DNA from: Bacillota bacterium
Lineage (GTDB): Bacteria > Bacillota > Dethiobacteria > SKNC01
Direction of reading: 5' to 3'
DNA length: 20,308 bases
NCBI GenBank assembly: GCA_007120745.1
Contig: SKNC01000120.1
Coordinates: 1 to 20,308, forward strand
Below are positions 7,847 to 14,864 of this stretch, piece after piece; within the stretch, counting starts at the first letter, position 1, and each line of letters opens with the position of its first letter. The translations under genes were made by a program, and so were the position numbers. The notes below the pieces were generated by a model. That model saw only the letters and a program-made list of their open reading frames with translations, was not told where the DNA came from and made no database searches.

Positions 7847-7873
7847 GCCATATTATGAATGAAGTAGTATAAT
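7845..7873 (+). promoter_or_regulatory. Predicted promoter for the P-II-like gene
   Basis: TTGCCA (7845-7850), a 17-base spacer, and a perfect TATAAT (7868-7873) lie 61 bases ahead of the ATG at 7935. The -35 box overlaps the T-tract of the preceding terminator, so the two transcription units are packed end to end. Confidence 0.6.
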
Positions 7874-7934
7874 ATAACTCAAGGTTTGTTAAGTTTACAA
7901 TGATATAGAAATCTTTTTCGGAAGGTGAAAGTTT

Positions 7935-8300
7935 ATGAAATTATTGGTTCTGGTATTGAACGAAACGGACAATTTAAATGAAATACTGGAAGGGTTTTTG
8001 GATATTGGCATCCGGGGAGCTACCGTTATCGACTCCACCGGTATGGGAAGGATTCTCTCTCCCCATGTGCCCCTCTTCGGGGGGCTCAGTCATCTATTCA
8101 GCGGAGAGAGGCCTGCCAACAAGGTAGTTTTTTCTATAATTCAGCAGGACTGCTTTCTACAAGAAGCCATTTCCATGGTTGAAAGGGTAGTAGGGGACTT
8201 TAAAGAACCCGGCACTGGGATTCTTTTTACCCTGGATGTGGACAATGTTCTTGGATTGGCGGGCAATATAAGGGACTGCAGCTCAAACTCAACAACATGA
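7935..8300 (+). CDS. Small P-II-like (GlnB-fold) protein of unknown ligand
   Basis: The 121-residue protein begins MKLLVLVLNETDNLNEILEG, followed by FLDIGIRGATVIDSTGMGR. This matches the first beta-alpha-beta part of P-II-like proteins, where ligand binds near the subunit interface. A second half (residues ~65-108) with KVVFSIIQ, an amphipathic helix EAISMVERVVGDF and a final strand GILFTLDVDNVLGL fits the second beta-alpha-beta repeat. The classical uridylylated T-loop tyrosine of GlnB is not seen, and no ammonium transporter or glutamine synthetase is adjacent. It is therefore probably not a standard nitrogen sensor. The ATG follows GGAAGGTG with 7-base spacing. The family call rests on recognised sequence pattern only. 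Confidence 0.7.
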   Translation: MKLLVLVLNETDNLNEILEGFLDIGIRGATVIDSTGMGRILSPHVPLFGGLSHLFSGERPANKVVFSIIQQDCFLQEAISMVERVVGDFKEPGTGILFTLDVDNVLGLAGNIRDCSSNSTT

Positions 8301-8376
8301 TATTTAATCCGAGCACCCTATTTTAGCGGCGGAGTTTATTAAAGGACGGAAGTCTGCTGACACAGAATGATAACTG

Positions 8377-8389
8377 AATGCTGAGCATT
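8377..8389. promoter_or_regulatory. Short dyad upstream of the SCIFF promoter
   Basis: AATGCT (8377-8382) and AGCATT (8384-8389) are exact inverted arms around a single G. With one bulged base the pairing extends outward to CTG/CAG. It lies 30 bases upstream of the predicted -35 box, so it could be an activator site or chance. The remainder of 8301-8418 shows no gene or recognisable riboswitch. Confidence 0.25.
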
Positions 8390-8418
8390 ACAGGCGTTTT
8401 CAGGCAGCCAGGAGGTGC

Positions 8419-8447
8419 TTGCGGTGTAGTTTTGCCCCTGCTATAAT
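8419..8447 (+). promoter_or_regulatory. Predicted promoter of the SCIFF peptide operon
   Basis: TTGCGG (8419-8424), a 17-base spacer and a perfect TATAAT (8442-8447) lie 93 bases upstream of the precursor ATG. No terminator separates it from the P-II-like gene, so read-through from that gene is also possible. Confidence 0.55.
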
Positions 8448-8540
8448 GATGTATAAGATTAGAATAAAGTATAAGATAAAAAAAGCTGGCAGAAATACCC
8501 GGAACCATATTTTATCATATTTTGAAGGAGGAAATATTAT

Positions 8541-8699
8541 ATGAAGCATGTAAAAACCATTAATTTATCAAGCTTGAAATCCACTCTGAAGGAAGGCGGA
8601 TGTGGGGAATGCCAGACCTCCTGTCAATCGGCCTGTAAAACCTCCTGCACCGTGGGAAATCAGGCCTGCCAGAGGGAGAGCAAGGAACAAAAAAAGTAG
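8541..8699 (+). CDS. scfA: SCIFF ranthipeptide precursor (six cysteines in forty-five residues)
   Basis: This 52-residue gene is short enough to be missed by ordinary gene calling. The peptide starts MKHVKTINLSSLKSTLKEGG, the leader part, and then carries six cysteines at 21, 24, 28, 32, 36 and 43 in the pattern CGECQTSCQSACKTSCT. It ends in a charged tail. This is the signature of the SCIFF family found across Clostridia, whose cysteine thiols are linked to residue backbones as thioethers by a dedicated radical SAM enzyme. In the studied Clostridium thermocellum member one such link is Cys-to-Thr; Cys32 and Thr37 here have the matching local spacing. The ATG follows GAAGGAGGAA with good spacing. 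The maturase starts 37 bases downstream. The family's biological role is uncertain, with quorum-sensing or redox-signalling roles suggested. Confidence 0.95.
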   Translation: MKHVKTINLSSLKSTLKEGGCGECQTSCQSACKTSCTVGNQACQRESKEQKK

Positions 8700-8717
8700 T
8701 CCCGGACTACTTTTTTT
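8689..8717 (+). terminator. Hairpin terminator/attenuator between SCIFF precursor and maturase
   Basis: Arms 8689-8701 and 8705-8717 form a perfect 13-bp stem (seven A residues plus GTAGTC, pairing with GACTAC plus seven T residues) around a CCG loop. The T-run is part of the right arm. It overlaps the stop codon of the precursor and lies just upstream of the maturase start. It probably acts as a partial terminator that keeps peptide mRNA in excess over maturase mRNA. The A-rich left side suggests it could also work on the other strand. Confidence 0.82.
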
Positions 8718-8736
8718 CAATTAGGGGGATTTCCAT

Positions 8737-10131
8737 TTGACTAAAGGAATGATACATAAATTTAACTTTCAAGGATTAAATATCGTGCTGGATGTGAACA
8801 GCGGGGCTGTCCACATAGTAGACCCTCCGGGTTGGGATATCATCAGCCTCCTGGAAAAGGATTACACTTTGGAAGAGGTATACGGCAAACTTCAGGGGAT
8901 TTATGACCATCAGGTAATTACCCGGGCGATGGAGGAGATTAAGACCCTTGTGGAAAAGGAGCTGCTCTTTTCTGCTGATTGCCTGGAGGGTTTTAAGAGA
9001 TCCCCGGAACAGATCATTAAGGCCATGTGTTTTCATATGGCTCACCGGTGCAATATGACCTGCCGCTACTGTTTTGCCGGGGAGGGTGCCTTTGGTGGAA
9101 AGAAAAGCCTGATGTCTCGGGAGGTGGCATTCAGGGGGATAGACTTTCTTCTTGAAAATTCCGGTTCCCGAAAAAACTGTGAAATAGATTTCTTTGGTGG
9201 TGAACCCCTTTTAAATTTTTCTGTAATTAAAGACACCGTGGATTATGCCCGGAAAAGGGGCAGGGAAGCAGGTAAGGAGTTCAAGTTTACGTTGACTACC
9301 AACGGTCTGCTTTTGAATCAAGAGGTAAGGGATTATTTAAACCGGCAGGAGTTCAGCGTGGTACTGAGCCTGGACGGCAGGGAAAGAGTGAATGACCGGG
9401 TCAGGACTTTGAAAGATGGTTCCGGCAGTTACAAACTGCTGGTACCGGAATTCCTTTCTTTTGTGAAACAGAGAAATCACCAGGAATATTATCTCAGGGG
9501 GACCTATACTTCATTGAATCAAGATTTTTTCGAAGATGTAAAGCACTTGGTGACCCTGGGGTTCAGGCATATTTCCCTGGAACCGGTGGTGGCACCGGCA
9601 GAAGAGCCCTATGCCCTGAAGGATGAGCATCTGCCGGAATTGTTTCGCCAGTATGAGCAGACTGCCCGTTACTACCTGGATTTATACGGTAGTGAAGAAG
9701 CATTTTCCTTTTTCCATTTCACATTGGACCTGAGCCAGGGTCCTTGTATTAAAAAGAGATTGGCCGGGTGCGGCGCCGGAACGGAATACCTGGCCCTGTC
9801 GCCGGAGGGTCACCTGTACCCCTGTCACCAGTTTGTGGGGAAAAGGGAGTTCCTCATGGGAGACGTGAACCGAAGCACTGAATTTGATAAAGAATTGTAT
9901 CAGCGTTTTTTAAACGTGGACATTAACAGCAAAGGAGACTGCCGCTTCTGCTGGGCCAGGTTCTTTTGCGGAGGCGGCTGTCATGCCAATGCTTACCAGT
10001 TTAACGGAGATATGTATAAGCCTTATACCCTGGGCTGTCAACTGGAGAAGAAGAGGTTGGAGTGCGCCCTGGGAATACAGGCGCAGCTGTTTTTAAACCA
10101 GGAAAAGGTGTATAAGGCAGGTGTAAAATAA
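8737..10131 (+). CDS. scfB: SCIFF thioether maturase, radical SAM/SPASM protein
   Basis: This is the radical SAM enzyme that installs thioether cross-links in the SCIFF peptide. Of its 464 residues, ~1-80 form an N-terminal peptide-binding (RRE-like) region. The radical SAM cluster motif is C105-NMT-C109-RY-C112, followed by the SAM-binding FFGGEPLLNF and TLTTNGLLLN and by LSLDGRERVNDRVR. The C-terminal SPASM part has CIKKRLAGCGAGTEYLA, YPCHQFVG, CRFCWARFFCGGGC and a late LGCQ, enough cysteines for two auxiliary [4Fe-4S] clusters. The start is a TTG at 8737 behind TTAGGGGGAT; an ATG at 8749 is the alternative. It immediately follows the peptide gene and its stop overlaps the rarA start by one base (TAATG). 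Confidence 0.94.
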   Translation: MTKGMIHKFNFQGLNIVLDVNSGAVHIVDPPGWDIISLLEKDYTLEEVYGKLQGIYDHQVITRAMEEIKTLVEKELLFSADCLEGFKRSPEQIIKAMCFHMAHRCNMTCRYCFAGEGAFGGKKSLMSREVAFRGIDFLLENSGSRKNCEIDFFGGEPLLNFSVIKDTVDYARKRGREAGKEFKFTLTTNGLLLNQEVRDYLNRQEFSVVLSLDGRERVNDRVRTLKDGSGSYKLLVPEFLSFVKQRNHQEYYLRGTYTSLNQDFFEDVKHLVTLGFRHISLEPVVAPAEEPYALKDEHLPELFRQYEQTARYYLDLYGSEEAFSFFHFTLDLSQGPCIKKRLAGCGAGTEYLALSPEGHLYPCHQFVGKREFLMGDVNRSTEFDKELYQRFLNVDINSKGDCRFCWARFFCGGGCHANAYQFNGDMYKPYTLGCQLEKKRLECALGIQAQLFLNQEKVYKAGVK

Positions 10132-11462
10132 TGGACCTGTTTGAGTACGGATGGGAAAAAGAATTGGCCCAGAGGGCTCCCCTGGCCTTGAGAATAAGGC
10201 CGGAGAGGCTGGAGGACTTTGTGGGACAGGAGGAAATTCTGGGGGAAGGAAAGCTTTTGCGGCGTCTGATAGAAGCGGACCGGCTTTCCTCCGCCATATT
10301 TTATGGTCCCCCCGGCACCGGTAAAACCACCGCTGCTGAAATCATCGCCAAAACCTCCAAAGCCCGTTTTTTTCAGCTGAATGCGGTGATGTCCGGAGTC
10401 AAGGATATAAAAGAGGTCATTCAGGAGGCCAAAAAGATTTTGGGCATGGAAGCACGCAGGTCCATTCTTTTTATTGATGAGATTCACCGGTTTAATAAGG
10501 CTCAGCAGGATGCCCTGCTGCCCTCAGTGGAAGAGGGGACGGTGATTTTGATTGGGGCCACAACGGAAAACCCCTACTTTACCGTCAATTCTCCTCTGCT
10601 CTCCCGCTCTACAGTTTTTTACTTCCGGCCCCTGGAACCTTTGGATATTGAAACGATATTGAAAAAGGCACTGAAAGATGATAAGCGGGGCCTGGGTTCT
10701 TTTAAAATCCGGTTACACCCGGAGGCTTTAAAGCACTTTCTGGACATGTCTAACGGAGATGCCCGGGTTGCCTTAAACGCTTTGGAACTGGCGGTTTTAA
10801 CCACTTCTCCGGGAGAGGATGGCCTCCGCCACATTACCTTACCGGTGGCTGAGGAGTCCATACAGCAAAAGGCAGTCCGGTACGACCGCCAGGGGGATAA
10901 CCATTATGATATCATTTCTGCTTTCATAAAATCTATCCGGGGTTCCGACCCCGATGCCGCATTGTACTGGTTGGCCTCTATGATTCAGGCCGGGGAAGAC
11001 CCCAATTTTATTGCCCGCCGTTTAATTATCTGTGCTTCGGAGGATGTAGGGAACGCGGATCCCAACGGTATTTCCTTGGCCGTTGCTGCTGCCCAGGCGC
11101 TTCAGATGATCGGGATGCCTGAGGGAAGGATTGTCCTGGCCCAGGCTGCCACGTACCTGGCATCAGCTCCCAAGAGCAATGCATCTTACCTGGGTATTAA
11201 CCAGGCCCAGGAGGAGGCAATGAAAAAGAGCAGCCGGGGAGTGCCTCCTTATTTAAAGGATTCCAGTTATTCCAGTGCCCGAAAAATGGGGCATGGAAAA
11301 GGATATAAATATCCCCATGATTACCCGGGGAATTTTGTTCTGCAGCATTATCTCCCCCAGGACATGAGGGGGAAAATTTACTACCGGCCTTCAGAGAGCG
11401 GAGAGGAAAAGAAAATAAAAAAACGCCTGGAAAGATTGTGGCCCAAAAGGAAGGATAAATAA
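10131..11462 (+). CDS. rarA: Replication-associated recombination protein A (MgsA/RarA AAA+ ATPase)
   Basis: RarA is an AAA+ ATPase related to clamp loaders that acts at stalled replication forks and on single-strand DNA gaps. The 443-residue protein starts with the family's MDLFEYGWEK-type segment and RIRPERLEDFVGQ. Walker A GPPGTGKT is at 59-66, Walker B LFIDEIHRF at 113-121, sensor-1 GATTENP at ~142-148, and an arginine-finger-like LLSRS near 159. The C-terminal half contains KSIRGSDPDAALYWLA and the tetramerisation region ending HYLPQDMRGKIYY. The length is normal. The ATG shares a base with the maturase stop and no strong independent promoter is visible, so it is probably cotranscribed with scfB. 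No functional link to SCIFF is known to me. Confidence 0.94.
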   Translation: MDLFEYGWEKELAQRAPLALRIRPERLEDFVGQEEILGEGKLLRRLIEADRLSSAIFYGPPGTGKTTAAEIIAKTSKARFFQLNAVMSGVKDIKEVIQEAKKILGMEARRSILFIDEIHRFNKAQQDALLPSVEEGTVILIGATTENPYFTVNSPLLSRSTVFYFRPLEPLDIETILKKALKDDKRGLGSFKIRLHPEALKHFLDMSNGDARVALNALELAVLTTSPGEDGLRHITLPVAEESIQQKAVRYDRQGDNHYDIISAFIKSIRGSDPDAALYWLASMIQAGEDPNFIARRLIICASEDVGNADPNGISLAVAAAQALQMIGMPEGRIVLAQAATYLASAPKSNASYLGINQAQEEAMKKSSRGVPPYLKDSSYSSARKMGHGKGYKYPHDYPGNFVLQHYLPQDMRGKIYYRPSESGEEKKIKKRLERLWPKRKDK

Positions 11463-11467
11463 TTAAT

Positions 11468-12091
11468 ATGGACCGATATCTCACTATTAATAAGGAGAGC
11501 CGGGTGAAAATAGCCGTAGGGGCCTGCCGGTTTATTGCTTCCGTGGGTTTTTGCAGCAGTGAAGAGCAGGCCAGGAATTTCATTCACTCGGTTCAGGGAG
11601 AGTTTTCCGATGCCGCCCATAATGCCTATGCATATAAGATTGGGTCAGGGGATGAAGCTGTCATTCGCACCTCTGATGCTGCTGAACCGGTGGGGACCGC
11701 GGGTCCACCGCTGTTGTCTGCCATAGAGAAGGCAGGAGTAACCAACGTGGTGCTAGTCGGGACCCGTTATTTTGGAGGCGTGAAACTGGGAATCGGGGGA
11801 CTGATTCGGGCTTATCGAGCCTGCGGACAGGCAGGGTTAGAAAAAGCCGGGATCAGGGAAAAAATAGGTAAAAAGGAGTACACCCTGTCCATACCCTACG
11901 ATTTTATCGGACAGGTGATGAAGGAGATATCAGGGTTTCAGGGGGAAGTGACGGAAGTGCGTTATGGCTCCCGGGTGGAAATTGATGCGGTCCTGCTACC
12001 TGGACAACTTGATGTTTTTCAAAGAAAGTTGAATGATGTCACCCGGGGTCAGGGAATGATTAAAATAAACAATAGAAATGAATGTAAGTGA
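11468..12091 (+). CDS. YigZ/IMPACT family protein (UPF0029)
   Basis: The 207-residue protein has the UPF0029 N-terminal domain with the conserved RFIASV, HNAYAYKIG, SDAAEPVGTAGPPLL and VLVGTRYFGGVKLGIGGLIRAY motifs at residues ~17-120. A DUF1949 ferredoxin-like C-terminal domain (~130-200) follows. The N-domain is shared with eukaryotic IMPACT, a translation regulator. The bacterial role is unknown, though structural similarity to ribosomal/EF-G domains suggests RNA or ribosome binding. It starts 5 bases after rarA behind an AAGGAAGGA-type site, which supports the same operon. Confidence 0.9.
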   Translation: MDRYLTINKESRVKIAVGACRFIASVGFCSSEEQARNFIHSVQGEFSDAAHNAYAYKIGSGDEAVIRTSDAAEPVGTAGPPLLSAIEKAGVTNVVLVGTRYFGGVKLGIGGLIRAYRACGQAGLEKAGIREKIGKKEYTLSIPYDFIGQVMKEISGFQGEVTEVRYGSRVEIDAVLLPGQLDVFQRKLNDVTRGQGMIKINNRNECK

Positions 12092-12202
12092 AAACAAAGG
12101 GTCAGGCTTGAATAATTCCCTTATTAGCAACAAAGAAATGCAGAGTTTGGAGCGATATTTCCAACAACAGGTTTTTTGATGAAAGAAGGGCGGTGTCCAA
12201 AA

Positions 12203-13300
12203 ATGCCTGAAAAAGGAAAAGTTGCAGTTGCCATGAGCGGTGGGGTGGACAGTTCGGTAGCGGCGGCTGTTTTAAAGGAAGCCGGGTACCGGGTTTTTGG
12301 TATTACCATGCTCATTTATGCCTCAGGTAACGGTCAATTGGAAAAAGATAAAAGAGAGACCCGTCCAACGGATTACGCTGCGGAGGATGCCCGAAAAGTC
12401 TGCAGCCAGCTGGGGATTGAGCATCATGTTTTGGATCTGTCCGAAGATTTTCAAAAACATGTGATAGACTACTTTATCTGTGAATATGAACAGGGGAGAA
12501 CACCTAATCCCTGCGTGGTCTGCAACCGGCATATTAAATTTGAGCGCTTAATGAATGCTGCTTTTTCCCTGGGGGCAGATTATCTGGCCACCGGCCATTA
12601 TGCCCGCATTATTTACAGCTCCCATAAGAAACAGTATTTTCTGCAGAAGGGCCGGGACACTGGAAAAGACCAGACCTATTTTTTATATAATTTAACCCAG
12701 GAAAAGCTTGCCCAATGTATCTTCCCTTTAGGCGGTTATTTAAAAGAAGAGGTCCGCCAAATGGCCCGGGATTTCAATCTGGCGGTACGGGAAAAGCCGG
12801 AAAGCCAGGAGATTTGTTTTATTGAAGATAATGACTATAAAGGTTTTTTGAAAAGCAAAGGAAAAGCTGCCTGCAGTCCGGGCCCTTTTCTGTCCACCTC
12901 AGGGGAGCGAATTGGAACCCACCAGGGAATTCCTTTTTACACGGTGGGACAGCGGAAGGGACTGGGCCTGGCCGTGGGATACCCGGTCTATGTAACAGAT
13001 ATTGACCCTACCCGAAATGCTGTTGTGGTGGGAAAAAGAGAAGAACTTTTTGCGCCGGGGCTTCTGGCAGGAGAAGTGAACACTATATCCGGAGAACCCC
13101 TGGAAGAACAGGAGCTTCTGGTTAAAATCCGCTACCGGTCGCCGGAAGTGGAGGCGGTGCTGACCCCTGTTTCCCGCCGCCGGGTCAGTATTCGATTTAA
13201 TACCCCCCAGAGGGCTGTAACTCCCGGCCAGGCAGTGGTTTTTTATAAAGGAGACCTGGTCCTGGGGGGAGGAATTATTGAAGAAAGAATTGAAAAATGA
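12203..13300 (+). CDS. mnmA: tRNA-specific 2-thiouridylase
   Basis: MnmA adenylates and thiolates the wobble uridine-34 of Lys, Glu and Gln tRNAs, forming s2U. In the 365-residue protein the PP-loop SGGVDSS is at 12-18, and GADYLATGHYAR binds tRNA/ATP. The nucleophile Cys104 is in NPCVVCNRHIKF and the persulfide-bearing Cys205 in SQEICF. The C-terminal beta-barrel includes YTVGQRKGLG. A longer reading from TTG 12176 or ATG 12179 is open but has no ribosome-binding site. The ATG at 12203 follows a GAAGGGCGGTG tract and gives the normal family N terminus. No cysteine desulfurase gene is adjacent, so the sulfur donor must be encoded elsewhere. Bases 12092-12202 hold no other recognisable feature. 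Confidence 0.95.
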   Translation: MPEKGKVAVAMSGGVDSSVAAAVLKEAGYRVFGITMLIYASGNGQLEKDKRETRPTDYAAEDARKVCSQLGIEHHVLDLSEDFQKHVIDYFICEYEQGRTPNPCVVCNRHIKFERLMNAAFSLGADYLATGHYARIIYSSHKKQYFLQKGRDTGKDQTYFLYNLTQEKLAQCIFPLGGYLKEEVRQMARDFNLAVREKPESQEICFIEDNDYKGFLKSKGKAACSPGPFLSTSGERIGTHQGIPFYTVGQRKGLGLAVGYPVYVTDIDPTRNAVVVGKREELFAPGLLAGEVNTISGEPLEEQELLVKIRYRSPEVEAVLTPVSRRRVSIRFNTPQRAVTPGQAVVFYKGDLVLGGGIIEERIEK

Positions 13301-13316
13301 ACATTTGCCGGGTACA

Positions 13317-13344
13317 TTTCCTGCAAAATTTTAAGGGCAGGAAA
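13317..13344. repeat. 8-bp inverted repeat downstream of mnmA
   Basis: TTTCCTGC (13317-13324) and GCAGGAAA (13337-13344) are exact inverted arms around a 12-base loop. No T-run follows, so terminator function is doubtful. It could stabilise the mnmA transcript end or be part of the adjacent repeat-like segment at 13351-13395. Confidence 0.45.
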
Positions 13345-13350
13345 GACAGG

Positions 13351-13395
13351 GGGTACAGGGGACGGTCTTGTTTCATATAAAATATGCATGAAATG
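13351..13395. repeat. Possible solo REP-like remnant
   Basis: Bases 13351-13378 contain ACAGGGGACGGTCTTGTTTC, which resembles the GGGGACGGT-TTGTTTC sequences scattered beside Y1 (REP-associated) transposases in many Firmicutes. A TTTCAT/ATGAAA inverted pair (13371-13376 and 13388-13393) follows. No transposase is present. The call is from memory of the motif and would need a copy count across the genome. Confidence 0.35.
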
Positions 13396-13515
13396 TGTAA
13401 TATTGGGCAAAATAGCTGAAAGCAAGCAATTTTTCGGAATATTTATCTGAAAATATGGGCGGTTTCGTTTGTCCAAAAGATTTGCTCAATAATTATTACA
13501 GGAGTGAAGAATTTT

Positions 13516-13716
13516 ATGTACTGTCCTCTCTGTGGGAGCGTGGATGCTGGAAGGGTAGCCACGGACCAGTATTACTGCTGGCACTGTCTGATTGAATTCA
13601 GAGTGAACAGTAAAAATCAAATAACCATATACTATGTGGAAGACGATGGTTCTCTGGTAGATATGGGGGTGAACCCCGAAGAAAAAATCTACGCTCAATC
13701 CCAAAAAGCAACATAA
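13516..13716 (+). CDS. Small zinc-ribbon protein of unknown function
   Basis: This 66-residue protein starts MYCPLCG and carries two CxxC knuckles (CPLC near residue 3 and CWHC near 22), enough to bind one zinc ion. A beta-rich tail with ITIYYVEDDGSLVDMG follows. I do not recognise a named family, and a role in nucleic acid or protein binding is only a guess. The open frame extends to a GTG at 13504, but that codon overlaps the ribosome-binding AGGAG (13500-13504). The ATG at 13516 (11 bases after it) is therefore preferred. It is bounded by a 215-base gap upstream and a terminator overlapping its stop, so it appears to be a monocistronic gene. Confidence 0.75.
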   Translation: MYCPLCGSVDAGRVATDQYYCWHCLIEFRVNSKNQITIYYVEDDGSLVDMGVNPEEKIYAQSQKAT

Positions 13717-13733
13717 GTTGCTTACTTTTTTTT
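13706..13733 (+). terminator. Intrinsic terminator after the zinc-ribbon gene
   Basis: AAGCAAC (13706-13712) pairs with GTTGCTT (13717-13723) around an ATAA loop that contains the stop codon. A run of eight T residues (13726-13733) follows after two bases. It separates this gene from the AI-2E permease unit. Confidence 0.8.
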
Positions 13734-13744
13734 AAACAGGTTAT

Positions 13745-13773
13745 TTGTAAATTGCACCCCGTATAAATATAAG
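13745..13773 (+). promoter_or_regulatory. Possible promoter of the AI-2E family permease gene
   Basis: TTGTAA (13745-13750), a 17-base spacer and TATAAG (13768-13773) lie 20 bases ahead of the start codon. Both boxes are imperfect. The preceding terminator makes a promoter here likely, and this is the best match. Confidence 0.4.
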
Positions 13774-13793
13774 TAAAGGGGGAGGGGTTGAGA

Positions 13794-14864
13794 TTGAATC
13801 GGCGAAAGGTAAAGGAAATTTTTTGTTATGGGATGACGCTGGCCGGTGTGTTCTTTATTTTCATTCTGGCTCTTTTTATTCTTTACGGCATTTTTTCTTT
13901 ACGGGGGACGATTTTAACGGTCCTTTTTCCATTTGCGGCTTCGTTAGTTATTGCATATCTTTTAAATCCTCTGCTGGAGTTTATTTGCCAAAGGAGAATT
14001 CCCCGCTCCGTAGGAATTTTGATAATTTATATTGCATTTATACTGGGTTTACTTTTGCTGTCCATTAACTTGATTCCTTCCCTGGTGAATGAAATGCAGA
14101 AGCTGCTGGTCAGGGTTCCCTGGTATTCCATGCAGATTCAACTATTTTTCGAAGAAATGCAGCAGGATTATTACCGATTTAACCTTCCGGATAGCATCAG
14201 GAAGGTGATTGATGCCAACATTCAAGAATTCCAGGACATGATTATTAACCTTTTAGAGGCAGTTACCGACACAGTAATCAATCTGTTCAGTCATATTTTT
14301 CTGCTGGTTTTAATCCCTCTTCTGGTTTTTTATATATTAAAAGACCTGGATCATATTAAGAGGTCCTTTTATAAGACGGTACCTCATAAGTACAGGGGAA
14401 GGGTGAGAGCAGCTTTGGAGGATATTGATAAAACCCTGGGTGCTTATGTGCGGGGACAGCTGTTTATCAGCCTGTTTGTGGCCAGTATGGTATATGTGGG
14501 GTTGGTGGTACTGGGAGTGGAATTTGCCATTATTTTAGCCATCATCAACGGGATTACCAACGTAATTCCATATTTTGGCCCCATTATTGGTGCGGTTCCG
14601 GCTTTTTTTATCGCTCTTCTGGAGTCGCCCCTTTTAGCCTTGAAGGTAGTGATCATGATTATCATTGTTCAGCAGATTGAGAGCCATATTGTGGCCCCCA
14701 CGGTGTTCGGCAGAAACCTGGGGCTTCATCCGGTGGTGGTAATTTTGTCCCTTTTAGCGGGGGGCAGCCTTTTTGGTTTCCTGGGATTAATCTTTGCCGT
14801 CCCGGTGGTTGCGGTATCCAAAGTACTGTTCAAGCACCTGATGGGAAAGCGGTATATTTATTGA
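13794..14864 (+). CDS. AI-2E family (PerM-type) membrane transporter
   Basis: The 356-residue integral membrane protein has about seven to eight hydrophobic helices. Two lie near residues 13-60, one around 70-90, one at ~160-180 after a soluble stretch, and a C-terminal cluster follows with INGITNVIPYFGPIIGAVP and GGSLFGFLGLIFAVPV. These motifs define the AI-2E exporter (UPF0118/PerM) family. Some relatives are Na+(Li+)/H+ antiporters and others export autoinducer-2, so the substrate is unknown here. In Bacillus subtilis the homologue yrrI also lies upstream of alaS. The frame is open from TTG 13788, but that codon is only 2 bases after GGAGG (13781-13785). The TTG at 13794 has 8-base spacing and is preferred. 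Confidence 0.88.
   Translation: MNRRKVKEIFCYGMTLAGVFFIFILALFILYGIFSLRGTILTVLFPFAASLVIAYLLNPLLEFICQRRIPRSVGILIIYIAFILGLLLLSINLIPSLVNEMQKLLVRVPWYSMQIQLFFEEMQQDYYRFNLPDSIRKVIDANIQEFQDMIINLLEAVTDTVINLFSHIFLLVLIPLLVFYILKDLDHIKRSFYKTVPHKYRGRVRAALEDIDKTLGAYVRGQLFISLFVASMVYVGLVVLGVEFAIILAIINGITNVIPYFGPIIGAVPAFFIALLESPLLALKVVIMIIIVQQIESHIVAPTVFGRNLGLHPVVVILSLLAGGSLFGFLGLIFAVPVVAVSKVLFKHLMGKRYIY

Noticed and set aside
12176..12202. Longer mnmA N terminus from TTG 12176 or ATG 12179
   Set aside because: No ribosome-binding site precedes these codons and the extra residues are not typical of MnmA; ATG 12203 gives the usual start.
13317..13344. Hairpin after mnmA as an intrinsic terminator
   Set aside because: The stem is perfect but the loop is 12 bases and no T-run follows.
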